Positions 37,486 through 51,614 of a DNA stretch of 64,000 bases are shown here, piece by piece. The translations under genes were made by a program, and so were the position numbers. Position 1 is the stretch's first letter; every line of letters starts with the position of its first letter. Origin of the DNA: Brachybacterium epidermidis (GTDB lineage Bacteria; Actinomycetota; Actinomycetes; Actinomycetales; Dermabacteraceae); assembly GCF_015209585.1 (NCBI RefSeq), contig NZ_JADEYR010000011.1, positions 1 through 64,000 of the forward strand. Reading direction: 5' to 3'. A model generated the notes under the pieces. The model had not been told where the DNA came from. It worked only from the letters and a program-made list of their open reading frames with translations, and made no database searches.

Positions 37486-37848
37486 TCAGAAGGTGAAGTC
37501 CGAGGGCGGGACCTCGGGGGCGTCGTCACCGAGCACCAGGGGGGCGGGGCCGTCCTCCTGGGCCGCCTGCGCGGCGGCCACCTCGGCCTCGTCGACCTCA
37601 CGCACGGTGAGCAGGCCCTCGTCGATCTCGCGCAGGGCGATGGAGAGCGACTTCTCCTGGTTGTGGACGTCCACCAGCGGTCCTACGAACTCCAGCAGGC
37701 CCTCGGAGAGCTGCGAGTAGTAGGCGTTGATCTGGCGGGCACGCTGAGAGGCGTACAGGACCAGGGCGTACTTGGAATCGACGGTCTCCAGCAGGCCGTC
37801 GATCGGCGGGTTCGTGATGCCTTCGGGGTGGGCGACGGTTCCAGCCAC
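37486..37848 (-). CDS. rpoZ: RNA polymerase omega subunit
   Basis: Small assembly subunit of RNA polymerase that chaperones beta-prime. 120 residues. The conserved core is [32 protein letters not shown] (about 17-47) followed by [13 protein letters not shown], the part that binds beta-prime; the acidic C-terminus is typical of actinobacteria. GTG start at 37848 with GAAGGGA about 6 nt upstream. A -10-like TATCCT (37883-37888) lies 35 bp before the start. Placed between gmk and coaBC, as in other actinobacteria. Confidence 0.95.
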   Translation of the reverse strand: MAGTVAHPEGITNPPIDGLLETVDSKYALVLYASQRARQINAYYSQLSEGLLEFVGPLVDVHNQEKSLSIALREIDEGLLTVREVDEAEVAAAQAAQEDGPAPLVLGDDAPEVPPSDFTF

Positions 37849-37928
37849 GGAAGTCCCTTCGTAGTGGTGGGTGCGACACTCCAGGATACGCGCCGGGGCG
37901 CGAGGGGGCCAGGAGCTGTGCGGAGGGG

Positions 37929-38525
37929 TCAGGTGAGGTCGCCCACGCCCATCAGCGCCGCCAGCTGGGCGGAGGCGCGGTCCACCGTGTCGTTGACGAC
38001 GGTGACGTCGAACTCCCCCTCGGCGGCGAGCTCGATCCGGGCGGTGGCCAGACGGCGCTCCCGTTCCTCCTCGCTCTCGGTGCCGCGGCCGACGAGGCGC
38101 TGCACGAGGGTGTCCCAGTCCGGTGGGGCCAGGAACACGAATCGGGAGTCCGGCAGGGTCTCGCGGATCTGCCGGGCACCGGCGAGGTCGATCTCCAGGA
38201 GGACGGGACGGCCCTCGGCGACGGCCTGCTCGACGGGCCCGCGGGGGGTGCCGTAGCGGTGGCGGCCGTGCACCACGGCCCATTCCAGCATCTGGCCGGA
38301 CTCCACCAGCTCGGTGAACTCGTCCTCGCTCAGGAACCGGTAGTGGACGCCGTCCCTCTCACCGGGCCGCGGAGGCCGGGTGGTGGCGGAGACCGAGAGC
38401 CAGATCTGGGGATAGCGGGCGCGGATGGCGGCCGAGACGGTTCCCTTGCCCACCGCGGTGGGCCCTGCCAGGACCGTCACCGGGGCCGGCACCGCGCGGG
38501 GGCCGGCCCCCGGAGCGCAGGTCAC
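37929..38525 (-). CDS. gmk: Guanylate kinase
   Basis: Phosphorylates GMP to GDP. 198 residues. P-loop [11 protein letters not shown] (about 19-29), GMP-binding [21 protein letters not shown] (about 44-64) with the conserved Ser/Arg/Tyr set, and [12 protein letters not shown] (about 107-118). The GTG start overlaps the mihF stop (GTGA). Normal family length. Confidence 0.97.
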   Translation of the reverse strand: MTCAPGAGPRAVPAPVTVLAGPTAVGKGTVSAAIRARYPQIWLSVSATTRPPRPGERDGVHYRFLSEDEFTELVESGQMLEWAVVHGRHRYGTPRGPVEQAVAEGRPVLLEIDLAGARQIRETLPDSRFVFLAPPDWDTLVQRLVGRGTESEEERERRLATARIELAAEGEFDVTVVNDTVDRASAQLAALMGVGDLT

Positions 38526-38848
38526 TCGGAGAAGTGCGCGACGAGCTTCTCCGCCTGGTGGGAGCCGAGGCCGCGGATCTTGCGGGATGGGGAGATGCCG
38601 ATCTCCTCCATGATCTGCTGCGCCTTGACCTTGCCGACGCCCGGGAGGGCCTCCAGCAGGGCGGAGACGCGCAGGCGGCCGATGACCTCGTTGGACTCGG
38701 CCTCCTTGAGGACCTTCGAGATCTCTTCGCCGCGACGGCCGGCGCTGTCCTTCAGGCGGGCCTTGATCGCCGCTCGCTCACGACGGGCCTCAGCGGCCTT
38801 CTTGAGGGCGTCCGCCCGCTGCTCGGGGGTGAGGGGAGGGAGAGCCAC
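38522..38848 (-). CDS. mihF: Integration host factor, actinobacterial type (mIHF)
   Basis: Nucleoid-associated DNA-bending protein specific to actinobacteria, 108 residues. It begins MALPPLTPEQRADALKKAAEAR, the family hallmark, and ends with the helix-two-turn-helix region VSALLEALPGVGKVKAQQIMEEIGI that contacts the DNA backbone, followed by RKIRGLG. GTG start at 38848 with AGAGG 8 nt upstream. A 108-bp gap separates it from pyrF, long enough for its own promoter (possible -10 TACGCT at 38912-38917). Confidence 0.96.
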   Translation of the reverse strand: MALPPLTPEQRADALKKAAEARRERAAIKARLKDSAGRRGEEISKVLKEAESNEVIGRLRVSALLEALPGVGKVKAQQIMEEIGISPSRKIRGLGSHQAEKLVAHFSE

Positions 38849-38956
38849 GGTTCTTACCTCTTGTTCTGTTGCGTTCGCAGTCGGATCCGGCAGAGCGCCG
38901 GGCGTGGGTAGAGCGTAACCCCATCATGGTGGCGGGGCGCACACCTGACACGCTTC

Positions 38957-39834
38957 TTACCAGGTGGGCGCGTCGATCCTGCCCGTTTCGTACATCTTTC
39001 TGAGCGCTTCGGCGCGATCCGTCAGATCCTGGGGCAGTGGTCCGGCGGCCAGCAGGCCCCGCGACAGGCACACCAGCACTCGCGCGGCGGCCGGTCCGAA
39101 CACCTCCGGCAGCTGCGTAGGTCCCGCCCCCTGCGCTCCGAACCCGGGAGCGAGCAGGGGCACCGTGGGGGCGGCGCGGTCGAGTCCGAGACGGCGGTAG
39201 GAGTCTTTGACGGTGGCCCCCACCACCAGGCCCACGCTCCCCCATGCGTCCTCGGACCCGCGCCCGGCCGCCTCGGCGTATCGTGCCACCTCCCGGGCGA
39301 GCGGGGATCCCTCGGCCGTGCGTGCGTGCTGCACCGCCTCGGCTCCGGGGTTCGAGGTGAGGGCGAGGACGAACAGACCCTTCCCGTGCTCGCGCGCCAG
39401 TTCGACCGCAGGTTCCAGGGAGCCGGCCCCCAGGTACGGGCTCACGGTGATCGCATCGGCCTCCGCCACGGCCCCGGGCTGCAGGTGCGCCTGGGCGTAG
39501 GCCGCCATGGTGGAGCCGATGTCGCCCCGCTTGACGTCCAGCACGGTGAGCACACCGCGCTCGCGGGCCCGGGCGAGCAGCTCCTCGAGCACCGCCACGC
39601 CTGCGGATCCGTGCCGTTCGAAGAACGCGGACTGCGGCTTGACGGCGCAGACCCGCCCGGCCACCGCGTCCAGGGTCCGCAGGGAGAACTCCCGCAGTCC
39701 CGCGGCATCGTCGGTGAGCCCCCAGTCCCGCAGCAGCGCGGCGTGCGGGTCGATGCCGGCGACGATCGGTCCGCTCTCCGCGACCGCGCGCTGCAGCCGC
39801 CGCCCGAAGGTCGGGCCGGAGGAGGCCGGGGCGC

Positions 39835-39838
<4 letters not shown>
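38957..39838 (-). CDS. pyrF: Orotidine 5'-phosphate decarboxylase (type 2)
   Basis: Last step of UMP synthesis. 293 residues, the longer actinobacterial/myxococcal type. Catalytic motif [13 protein letters not shown] (about 88-100) with Lys and two Asp; [12 protein letters not shown] and [12 protein letters not shown] phosphate loop. The start is set at GTG 39838 because it overlaps the carB stop as GTGA, like most joints in this operon; an ATG 9 nt upstream (39847) is the alternative. Last gene of the pyr operon. Confidence 0.95.
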
Positions 39839-43187
<3,349 letters not shown>

Positions 43188-43188
<1 letters not shown>

Positions 43189-44360
43189 CAGGACTCCTTG
43201 TTCCCTGCGGCGGAGCCGGCGCGGTGCTCGCGCACCAGCTGGGCAAGACGATCGAAGAGGTAGGCGGCGTCGTGGGGGCCGGCCGCGGCCTCAGGGTGGT
43301 ACTGGACGGAGTAGGCGGGGATGTCGAGGCATCGGATGCCCTCGACCACGTCGTCGTTGAGGCCGACGTGGGAGACCACGACCCGTCCGTAGCGGCCCCC
43401 GCCGTGCGGGGCCGTGTGCTCGCCCTCCAGCGGCACGTCCACGGCGAAGCCGTGGTTGTGGGCGGTGATCTCGACCTTCCCGGTGGCGCGGTCCAGCACG
43501 GGCTGGTTGATGCCGCGGTGGCCGTACTTCAGCTTGTAGGTGCCGAAGCCGAGCGCGCGGCCCAGCAGCTGGTTGCCCAGGCAGATCCCGAAGTACGGCA
43601 GCCCCGCGTCGAGGGCGCCCCGCAGCAGTTCCACCTGGTGGTCCGCGGCGGCCGGGTCCCCGGGCCCGTTGGAGCAGAACAGGGCGTCCGGCTCGGTGGC
43701 CAGCAGTTCCTCGAGGGTGGTGGTGGCCGGCAGCAGGTGCACTCGCAAGCCTCGCTCGAGCATGCTGCGGGGGGTGGCGCCCTTGATCCCGAGATCCAGG
43801 GCGGCCACGGTGCCGATCACCTCGCCCTCGGGCTCCAGCACCACGGGCTGGGCGATGGTCACCTCCGCCAGGAAGTCCGCGCCGGCCATGGCGGGCGCCG
43901 AGCGCACCTCCGCCAGCAGCTCCTCGGTGCTGCGGGTGAGCGCGTCGCCGGAGAACACGCCGCCCCGCATGGAGCCCTGCTCGCGCAGGATGCGGGTGAT
44001 CATGCGGGTGTCGATACCAGCGATGCCCACCACGTCCTCGGCGGCCAGGAAGTCCTCCAGCGACTGCTCGCTGCGCCAGTTGGAGACCGTCCGGCTGGCC
44101 TCGCGCACCGCGTAGCCGCGCACCCACACGCGGCGGGACTCCATGTCGGCGGTGTTGACGCCGGTGTTGCCGATGTGGGGAGCGGTCTGCACCACGATCT
44201 GGCCGGCGTAGGAGGGATCGGTGAGGGTCTCCTGGTACCCGGTCATGCCGGTGGAGAACACCACTTCGCCCAGGCGAGCGCCGCGGGCGCCGTAGGCGGT
44301 GCCGTGCACCACCGTGCCGTCCTCCAGGATCAGTACGGCGGAGTCGGTGCGGGAGGTCAT
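43188..44360 (-). CDS. carA: Carbamoyl-phosphate synthase small subunit
   Basis: Glutaminase subunit giving ammonia to CarB. 390 residues: N-terminal CPSase small-chain domain ([19 protein letters not shown]), then a class I amidotransferase with nucleophile Cys in [12 protein letters not shown] (about 270) and His/Glu in [13 protein letters not shown]. The ATG at 44360 overlaps the end of the preceding small membrane-anchored gene (ATGA). Confidence 0.98.
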
Positions 44361-44854
44361 GACGGGTCCTTCCTCAGGAGCAGATCGTGGTCGGCGCGAT
44401 GGGCCAGTCGCAGGCCCGTGTCGAGCTCGGTGGAGTCCGGGCCGTGCTGCCAGCGGATCACCAGCAGCCCGTCCCCGCCGACCACCTTCCCGGCCATGCC
44501 GGGGGCGGCGGCGACCTCGGTCACCGCATCACCGGGAATGGTGAAGGAGGGGGCGCCCTCCCTCTCGATGCGCCAGGTGCCGGCGGTGCCACGAGTGAGC
44601 CGGGCCCGCGAGCGGGTGCCCAGCCCGTGGGCGACCACGCGCTCGAAGGGACGGTCCGCGAGCACGGTACTCACATACACGGCGTCGAAGGGACCCGCGT
44701 CCACGCCGTGGTCGAGCTGCTCGACGGGCGCGTCGGGGGCAGGGGCGGGAAGGGCGGACTGCCGCACGCCACGGCCGCGCCAGCCCAGGTGCATCAGCGC
44801 CAGGATGCCGGCGAACACCGCGGCCAGGATCAGGACGGGTACGAGCTGATCCAT
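44357..44854 (-). CDS. Conserved membrane-anchored protein of the pyr operon (Rv1382-like)
   Basis: 165 residues: one N-terminal membrane helix (residues 5-24), then a cytosolic domain that I recognise as the small protein found between pyrC and carA in actinobacteria (Rv1382 position in M. tuberculosis). Its soluble part has a beta-rich, PH-like look ([31 protein letters not shown]) but no catalytic motif. It overlaps carA by 4 nt and starts 4 nt after pyrC ends, so it is co-translated with pyrimidine enzymes. Function unknown; a scaffold role is speculation. Confidence 0.75.
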   Translation of the reverse strand: MDQLVPVLILAAVFAGILALMHLGWRGRGVRQSALPAPAPDAPVEQLDHGVDAGPFDAVYVSTVLADRPFERVVAHGLGTRSRARLTRGTAGTWRIEREGAPSFTIPGDAVTEVAAAPGMAGKVVGGDGLLVIRWQHGPDSTELDTGLRLAHRADHDLLLRKDPS

Positions 44855-44858
44855 CCGC

Positions 44859-46177
44859 TCAGCGCTCCACGAGTGCGCCGTCGCGCACGGTCACGCGACC
44901 GGCGTGGACGGTCAGACGGTTCATGCCCGGCAGCTCGAGGCCGATGTAGGGACTGTTGGCGCTGCGGGACGCGTGCTCGGCGACGTCCACGGCGCGGCGC
45001 GGGCGCGGGTCCCACACCAGCAGGTGGGCGGGCGATCCCGGTTCGAGGGCCCGGCCGTGGTCCTCGTCTCGGGCGATCAGCGCCGGGGTCTCCGAGAGCA
45101 CCCGGGCCACGTCCCGCCAGCTCAGGGCGCCGGTGCCGACCATGGTGTGCTGCACGATCGGCAGGGCGGTCTCCAGGCCGGTCATGCCCATCGCGGCCTG
45201 GTCCCACTCGCGGTCCTTGGCGTCGCGCAGGTGGGGGGCGTGGTCGGTGGCGACGATGTCGATGGTGCCGTCGGCCAGGCCCTGCCTCACCGCGTCGACG
45301 TCGGCCTGGGTGCGCAGCGGCGGGTTGACCTTGTAGCGGGCGTCGAAGCCGCGCACCTCCTCGTCGGTCAGCAGCAGATGGTGCGGGGTGACCTCTGCGG
45401 TCACGGCGACGCCTCGCTGCTTGGCCCAGCGCACGATGTCCACGCTGCCTGCGGTGGACAGGTGGCACACGTGCAGGCGGGAGCCGACATGCTGGGCGAG
45501 CAGCACGTCGCGGGCGATGATCGACTCCTCGGCGACGGCCGGCCAGCCGGTCAGGCCCAGCTCGGCGGAGACCACCCCCTCGTGCATCTGCGCGCCCTCG
45601 GTCAGGCGGGGGTCCTGGGCGTGCTGGGCGATGACCCCGTCGAAGGCCTTCACGTACTCCAGGGCACGGCGCATCAGCACGGGATCGTGCACGCACTTGC
45701 CGTCGTCGCTGAACACCCGCACCCGGGCGCGGGAGCTGGCCATCGCGTCGAGCTCGGCCAGCCGCTCCCCCGCCAGGCCCACGGTGACCGCGCCGACAGG
45801 CCGCACGGTGCACCAGCCGGCGCTGTCACCGGCGCGGGCCACCTGCTCGACGACCCCGGCGGTGTCGGCCACGGGCGTGGTGTTGGCCATGGCGTGGACG
45901 GCGGTGAAGCCGCCCCGGGCCGCGGCACGGGTACCGGTCTCGACGGTCTCGGACTCCTCGCCGCCGGGCTCGCGCAGGTGGGTGTGGAGATCCACCAGGC
46001 CGGGCAGGACCACGCAGCCCTCCGCGTCGATGATCTCGGTGCCCTCGGGTGCGGTCAGATCAGGGCCGATCTCCTGGATCAGGCCGCCGACCAGCAGCAC
46101 GTCGGTGCGCTCGTCGCCGTACAGGGAGCCGCCGCGCACCAGGACGGGGGCCGGGGGCGGTGGGGTGAGGTTCGTGG

Positions 46178-46181
<4 letters not shown>
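44859..46181 (-). CDS. pyrC: Dihydroorotase
   Basis: Cyclises carbamoyl aspartate to dihydroorotate. 440 residues, class I amidohydrolase type. Metal site [10 protein letters not shown] (about 64-73), later histidines in [10 protein letters not shown] and [11 protein letters not shown], and catalytic Asp in VATDHAPH (about 310). The ATG overlaps the pyrB region: the pyrB stop and pyrC start share ATGA. Confidence 0.97.
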
Positions 46182-47744
<1,563 letters not shown>

Positions 47745-47799
47745 GTTGTTAAAGGGTGGTGGTGGCGTTCAGGTGGTTCGTGCGCAGTGTAGTGCGGTC

Positions 47800-48339
47800 T
47801 CAGCCGAGCATGCTGCGCATGTCCAGCAGGCGCTGCAGCAGGCCGTTGACGAACCGGGGGGAGCCCTCCGTGGACAGCACTTCGGCGATCTTCGTGTACT
47901 CGCCCACGATCACGCCGCGCGGGGTGTCAGGCTCCTCGGGGCCGTGCACCACCTCGGCCGCCCCCAGCCGTAGGATCGCTCGATCCACCGCGGGCATGCG
48001 CTGCAGGGGCCAGTCCCGGGAATGGGTGGCGAGCTGCTCGTCGATCTCCTCGGCGTGCTGGGCGTACAGCGACACCAGTTCGCGGGACCACTGCGGCAGC
48101 GGCGACTGCGCGGCGGTGCGGGCGATGCGGTCCTCGAGGACCTCGCGCACAGCGCGACCGCGCGCATCGGCCTCGTAGAGCACGTCGATCGCGCGGATGC
48201 GGTCGCGACTGCGGCCGGTGAGGCGGTCGGTGCGGGCGGGAACGGTGCGCTCGAAGGCCACCTCCTCCCCCTCCCTGCCGGGCAGGGGGAGGCCCGGGTC
48301 CTTCTGGGTCCTGCGGGCCGCGCCGGGGGTGTCGGTCAC
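47800..48339 (-). CDS. nusB: Transcription antitermination factor NusB
   Basis: All-helical RNA-binding factor that, with NusE (S10), acts in rRNA antitermination. 179 residues, of which the first 40 are a low-complexity actinobacterial extension. Core: RDRIRAIDVLYEADARG (about 46-62), RMPAVDRAILRLGAAEV (about 114-130) and the terminal VGEYTKIAEVLSTEGSPRFVNGLL. GTG start, 1 nt after the efp stop, so efp and nusB form one unit. Confidence 0.95.
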   Translation of the reverse strand: MTDTPGAARRTQKDPGLPLPGREGEEVAFERTVPARTDRLTGRSRDRIRAIDVLYEADARGRAVREVLEDRIARTAAQSPLPQWSRELVSLYAQHAEEIDEQLATHSRDWPLQRMPAVDRAILRLGAAEVVHGPEEPDTPRGVIVGEYTKIAEVLSTEGSPRFVNGLLQRLLDMRSMLG

Positions 48340-48340
48340 G

Positions 48341-48898
48341 TCAGGCGCGCCCGAGGTAGTCGCCCGAGCGGGTGTCCACCTTCACCTTGGTGCCCTGCTC
48401 CAGGAACAGGGGGACCTGGATCTCGTGGCCGGTCTCCACGGTGGCGGGCTTGGTGCCGCCGCTGGAGCGGTCGCCCTGCAGGCCCGGCTCGGTGAAGGTG
48501 ATCTCGAGCACCACGGAGGCCGGCAGCTCGATGTACAGCGGGGTGCCCTCGTGGAAGGCGACGATGACGTCCTGCCCCTCGAGCATGAAGTCCTTGGCGT
48601 CGCCGACGACCTCGGAGGTGACGTTGGTCTGCTCCCAGGTGGAGGTGTCCATGAACACGTACATGTCGCCATCTAGGTAGGAGTACTGCATGTCGCGACG
48701 GTCCACCGTCGCCGTCTCCACCTTCACCCCCGCGTTGAAGGTCTTGTCCACGGTCTTGCCGGACAGGACGTTCTTGAGCTTGGTGCGCACGAAGGCCGGG
48801 CCCTTGCCGGGCTTGACGTGCTGGAACTCGACAACGCTCCACAGCTGGCTGTCCAGCTTCAGGACCATTCCGTTCTTGAGGTCGTTCGTCGTCGCCAT
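48341..48898 (-). CDS. efp: Elongation factor P
   Basis: Relieves ribosome stalling at polyproline runs. 185 residues, three OB/KOW-like domains. The tip loop is [10 protein letters not shown] with Lys32 at the position modified in other bacteria; actinobacterial EF-P generally acts with an unmodified lysine and proline-rich loop, and no epmA/ymfI-type gene is near. The ATG has GAGGAGA upstream. Promoter-like TATCCT lies at 49013-49018 beyond a tandem repeat in the leader. Confidence 0.97.
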   Translation of the reverse strand: MATTNDLKNGMVLKLDSQLWSVVEFQHVKPGKGPAFVRTKLKNVLSGKTVDKTFNAGVKVETATVDRRDMQYSYLDGDMYVFMDTSTWEQTNVTSEVVGDAKDFMLEGQDVIVAFHEGTPLYIELPASVVLEITFTEPGLQGDRSSGGTKPATVETGHEIQVPLFLEQGTKVKVDTRSGDYLGRA

Positions 48899-48957
48899 GG
48901 ATCTCCTCGTAGCTGCCCACCCGGGCCGCAGGGCCGGCAGGCGTGGTTCGGTGGACC

Positions 48958-49011
48958 GCTCGGGGCGGGCCGCGAGCGCTGGTTGCTCGGGGCGGGCCGC
49001 GAGCGCTGGTT
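48958..49011 (-). repeat. Perfect 27-bp tandem duplication in the efp leader
   Basis: Two identical 27-nt units (48958-48984 and 48985-49011) follow each other exactly. On the efp strand each unit can fold GCTCG...CGAGC into a small hairpin. A -10-like TATCCT (49013-49018) lies immediately upstream, so both copies would sit at the very 5' end of the efp-nusB mRNA or span its start site. Confidence 0.9.
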
Positions 49012-49026
49012 AAGGATAGCGCGCCG

Positions 49027-49641
49027 TCATGAGGTCAGATCGATCATGGCCAGCAGGCGCACCAGCAGCGGGTGCGCCGCACTCTCCTCGCGCCAGCCAC
49101 TGGTCTTCAGCGAGCGGGAGACCGTCTGCTGGGTGATGCCGAGCAGGGCGGCCAGGTCACGCTGGGTGAGCTGGGGATTCCCGCGCAGCGCCCGCACCAC
49201 GCGCCACTGGCCCGTGCTGCGGGTGGCGATCATCCATCCGATCAGGCGCAGCACGGCCTCCGCATCGGCCGCGGTGGCAGCGTGACGGGGATCGCCCGCG
49301 CGGACGGACAGCGGCACCTGGGCCGTGGCACGGGCGGCCCGCAGCGCCTGGCGCGCGGCGTCCACGGCCGGCCCGCGCAGGGCTCGCACCTCGGCCGGCA
49401 GCGGGGCGTCGACTCCGCCCACGCCGAGTCCGACGCACCAGCCCCCGAGCTCGGCGGTGGTGCAGATCGCCTCGACGGCCTGCTCGGCGCGGTCGAGCAC
49501 CACGATGGCCTCCTCCCCCATCGTGCGCTCGAGCGGACGGCGCAGCCCCAGCGGGGCCAGGGCCTCGCCCAGCTCTGCGACGGGATCGGACCGGCCGGCC
49601 CGGGAGGCGGATCGGGAGGGGGCGAGCAGCAGCACGTGCAT
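49027..49641 (-). CDS. SatD-like helix-turn-helix protein
   Basis: 204-residue soluble protein. Residues about 40-110 (GEEAIVVLDRAEQAVEAICTT ... CVGLGVGGVDAPLPAEVRALRGPAVDAARQAL) resemble the SatD family. A C-terminal HTH follows at about 158-185 (LTQRDLAALLGITQQTVSRSLK). SatD proteins are little studied, so the function is open; DNA binding is inferred from the HTH. Start at 49641 is supported by TAGGGT exactly 6 nt before the ATG (leaderless pattern). Neighbouring upstream sequence holds short direct repeats that could be its own operator. Confidence 0.62.
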   Translation of the reverse strand: MHVLLLAPSRSASRAGRSDPVAELGEALAPLGLRRPLERTMGEEAIVVLDRAEQAVEAICTTAELGGWCVGLGVGGVDAPLPAEVRALRGPAVDAARQALRAARATAQVPLSVRAGDPRHAATAADAEAVLRLIGWMIATRSTGQWRVVRALRGNPQLTQRDLAALLGITQQTVSRSLKTSGWREESAAHPLLVRLLAMIDLTS

Positions 49642-49647
49642 GCCCGC

Positions 49648-49680
49648 ACCCTAGCATTGCACAGCTGTATTGCGCTGTAC
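49648..49680 (-). promoter_or_regulatory. Leaderless promoter and short direct repeats before the SatD-like gene
   Basis: TAGGGT (49648-49653) with a 6-nt spacer to ATG. Just upstream, ACAGC-GCAAT and ACAGCTGTGCAAT form a direct repeat between the expected -10 and -35, with the palindrome ACAGCTGT inside. Possible autoregulatory site. The remaining 49681-49796 shows nothing recognisable. Confidence 0.35.
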
Positions 49681-49796
49681 TTCACGAATCAGCTCTCACG
49701 AACTGATTGCCGCCGGGTGGACCACCAGGGAGGCCCATCCGGCCCCCGCCCGATCCAGGGGTGGTCACCCCCACCGCTCGGGGAGGGGGAACCGGC

Positions 49797-51401
49797 TCAG
49801 GCCAGCTGCACGAGCTCCTCGTACTCCGCGTTCCACAGGTCCTCGACCGCGTCGGGCATCAGCAGCACGCGCTCCGGGGAGAGCGCTGTGACGGCGCCGG
49901 GATCGTGCGAGACCAGCACCACTGCCCCCTCGAAGGCTGCCAGGGCCCCGAGGATCTCCTCGCGGCTGGCGGGATCGAGGTTGTTGGTGGGCTCGTCCAG
50001 CAGCAGCACGTTCGCACTGGAGACCACCAGGGTGGCCAGGGCCAGGCGGGTCTTCTCCCCGCCGGAGAGCACCCGGGCGGGCTTGTGCACGTCGTCGCCG
50101 GAGAACAGGAAGGAGCCCAGGATCTTGCGGGCCTCCACCTCGGGCAGCTCGATGGCCGCGCTCATCATGTTCTCCAGCACGGTACGGTCCAGGTCCAGGG
50201 TCTCGTGCTCCTGGGCGTAGTACCCGATGCGCAGGCCGTGCCCAGGGAGGATGCTCCCGGTGTCCGGCTGGTCCACTCCGGCCAGGATCCGCAGCAGCGT
50301 GGTCTTGCCCGCCCCGTTCAGCCCCAGGATCACGACGCGGGATCCGCGGTCGATGGCCAGGTCCACGTCGGTGAAGATCTCCAGGCTGCCGTAGGACTTC
50401 GAGAGCCCCTCCGCCATCAGCGGTGTCTTCCCCGACGGCGCGGGCTTGGGGAAGCGCAGGGAGGCCACGCGGTCCTTCTGCCGCTCCCCCTCGGTGCTCT
50501 CCAGCATCCGCTCGGCACGGCGCAGCATGTTCTGGGCCGCCACCGCCTTGGTGGCCTTGGCACGCATCTTCTCGGCCTGGGCGGTGAGGGCGGAGGCCTT
50601 CTTCTCGGCGCTGAGCCGCTCCCGCCGGCGGCGCTTCTCGTCGTCCTCGCGCTGGCGCAGATACTGCTTCCAGCCCATGTTGTACACATCGATCACGGCG
50701 CGATTGGCGTCGAGGTAGAAGACCTTGTTCACCACCTGCTCCACCAGCTGCACGTCATGACTGATCACGATCAGCCCGCCGCGATAGCTCATCAGGTACT
50801 CACGCAGCCACACCACCGAGTCCGCATCGAGGTGGTTGGTGGGCTCGTCGAGGATCATGGTGGTGGCCTGCGAGAACAGGATGCGGGCCAGCTCCACGCG
50901 CCGCCGCTGGCCACCGGAGAGGGTGCCCAGCTCCTGCTCGAGCAGACGATTGGGCAGCCCGAGGTTGGCGGCCATGCGCTTGGCCTCGGCCTCGGCTGCG
51001 TATCCGCCGACGGCATCGAGCTCGGCCTCCAGACGCGGGTAGCGGTTCATGGCCTTCTCGCGCCTGGCCTCGGACAGGCTCATGTCGGCCATCTCCTCCT
51101 CCGCGCGGCGCAGGCGGCGCAGCACGTCGTCCAGGCCCCGGGCCGACAGGATCCGGGAGATGACCGTCTCGGAGTCGTCGCCGCTGTGGGTGTCCTGCGG
51201 CAGGTAGCCCAGCTCCCCGCTCACCTCGACGGTGCCCTCGGTGGGCTGGATCGCGCCGGAGAGCACCTTGGTCAGCGTGGTCTTGCCGGCTCCGTTCCTG
51301 CCCACCAGTCCCACGCGGTCACCGTCCACCACCTGGAAGCTCACCTCGCTCATGAGCAGCCGGGCGCCGACGCGGACGGCGAGGTCGTGCACGGTGATCA
51401 C
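49797..51401 (-). CDS. ABC-F family ATP-binding protein
   Basis: Soluble tandem ABC ATPase that acts on ribosomes rather than in transport. 534 residues, no membrane helices. First domain: Walker A GRNGAGKTTL (about 34-43), signature LSGGQRRR, Walker B MILDEPTNHLD. Linker about 240-300 is highly charged (REDDEKRRRRERLSAEKKAS), the P-site tRNA interaction motif region. Second domain: GLNGAGKTTL, signature LSGGEKTR, LLLDEPTNNLD. Both catalytic glutamates are present. Whether it is a translation factor (EttA-like) or gives antibiotic protection cannot be decided; the short C-terminus argues against the Uup group. Confidence 0.92.
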   Translation of the reverse strand: MITVHDLAVRVGARLLMSEVSFQVVDGDRVGLVGRNGAGKTTLTKVLSGAIQPTEGTVEVSGELGYLPQDTHSGDDSETVISRILSARGLDDVLRRLRRAEEEMADMSLSEARREKAMNRYPRLEAELDAVGGYAAEAEAKRMAANLGLPNRLLEQELGTLSGGQRRRVELARILFSQATTMILDEPTNHLDADSVVWLREYLMSYRGGLIVISHDVQLVEQVVNKVFYLDANRAVIDVYNMGWKQYLRQREDDEKRRRRERLSAEKKASALTAQAEKMRAKATKAVAAQNMLRRAERMLESTEGERQKDRVASLRFPKPAPSGKTPLMAEGLSKSYGSLEIFTDVDLAIDRGSRVVILGLNGAGKTTLLRILAGVDQPDTGSILPGHGLRIGYYAQEHETLDLDRTVLENMMSAAIELPEVEARKILGSFLFSGDDVHKPARVLSGGEKTRLALATLVVSSANVLLLDEPTNNLDPASREEILGALAAFEGAVVLVSHDPGAVTALSPERVLLMPDAVEDLWNAEYEELVQLA

Positions 51402-51614
51402 CTAGGGGCTCGCTTTCGTCAGGCACCGGGGCAGGCAGGGATGCGGCCGGAGGGCCGGGTACGAGTGTAGGCGCAGGCAGGACGCCTCCCGCGGGTTGTG
51501 ACGGGCTTCTCCCCGTCGGACCCTCAGCCAGGGCCGCCAGGGGGGCTTTCGTGAGAAGCTGATCCGGCACGGCCGTGTCCAGCGACCGTCTTTCCAGGCA
51601 AGGAGGCACGAGAG

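Noticed and set aside
48958-49011. CRISPR-like repeat
   Set aside because: Only two abutting copies with no spacer and no cas genes.
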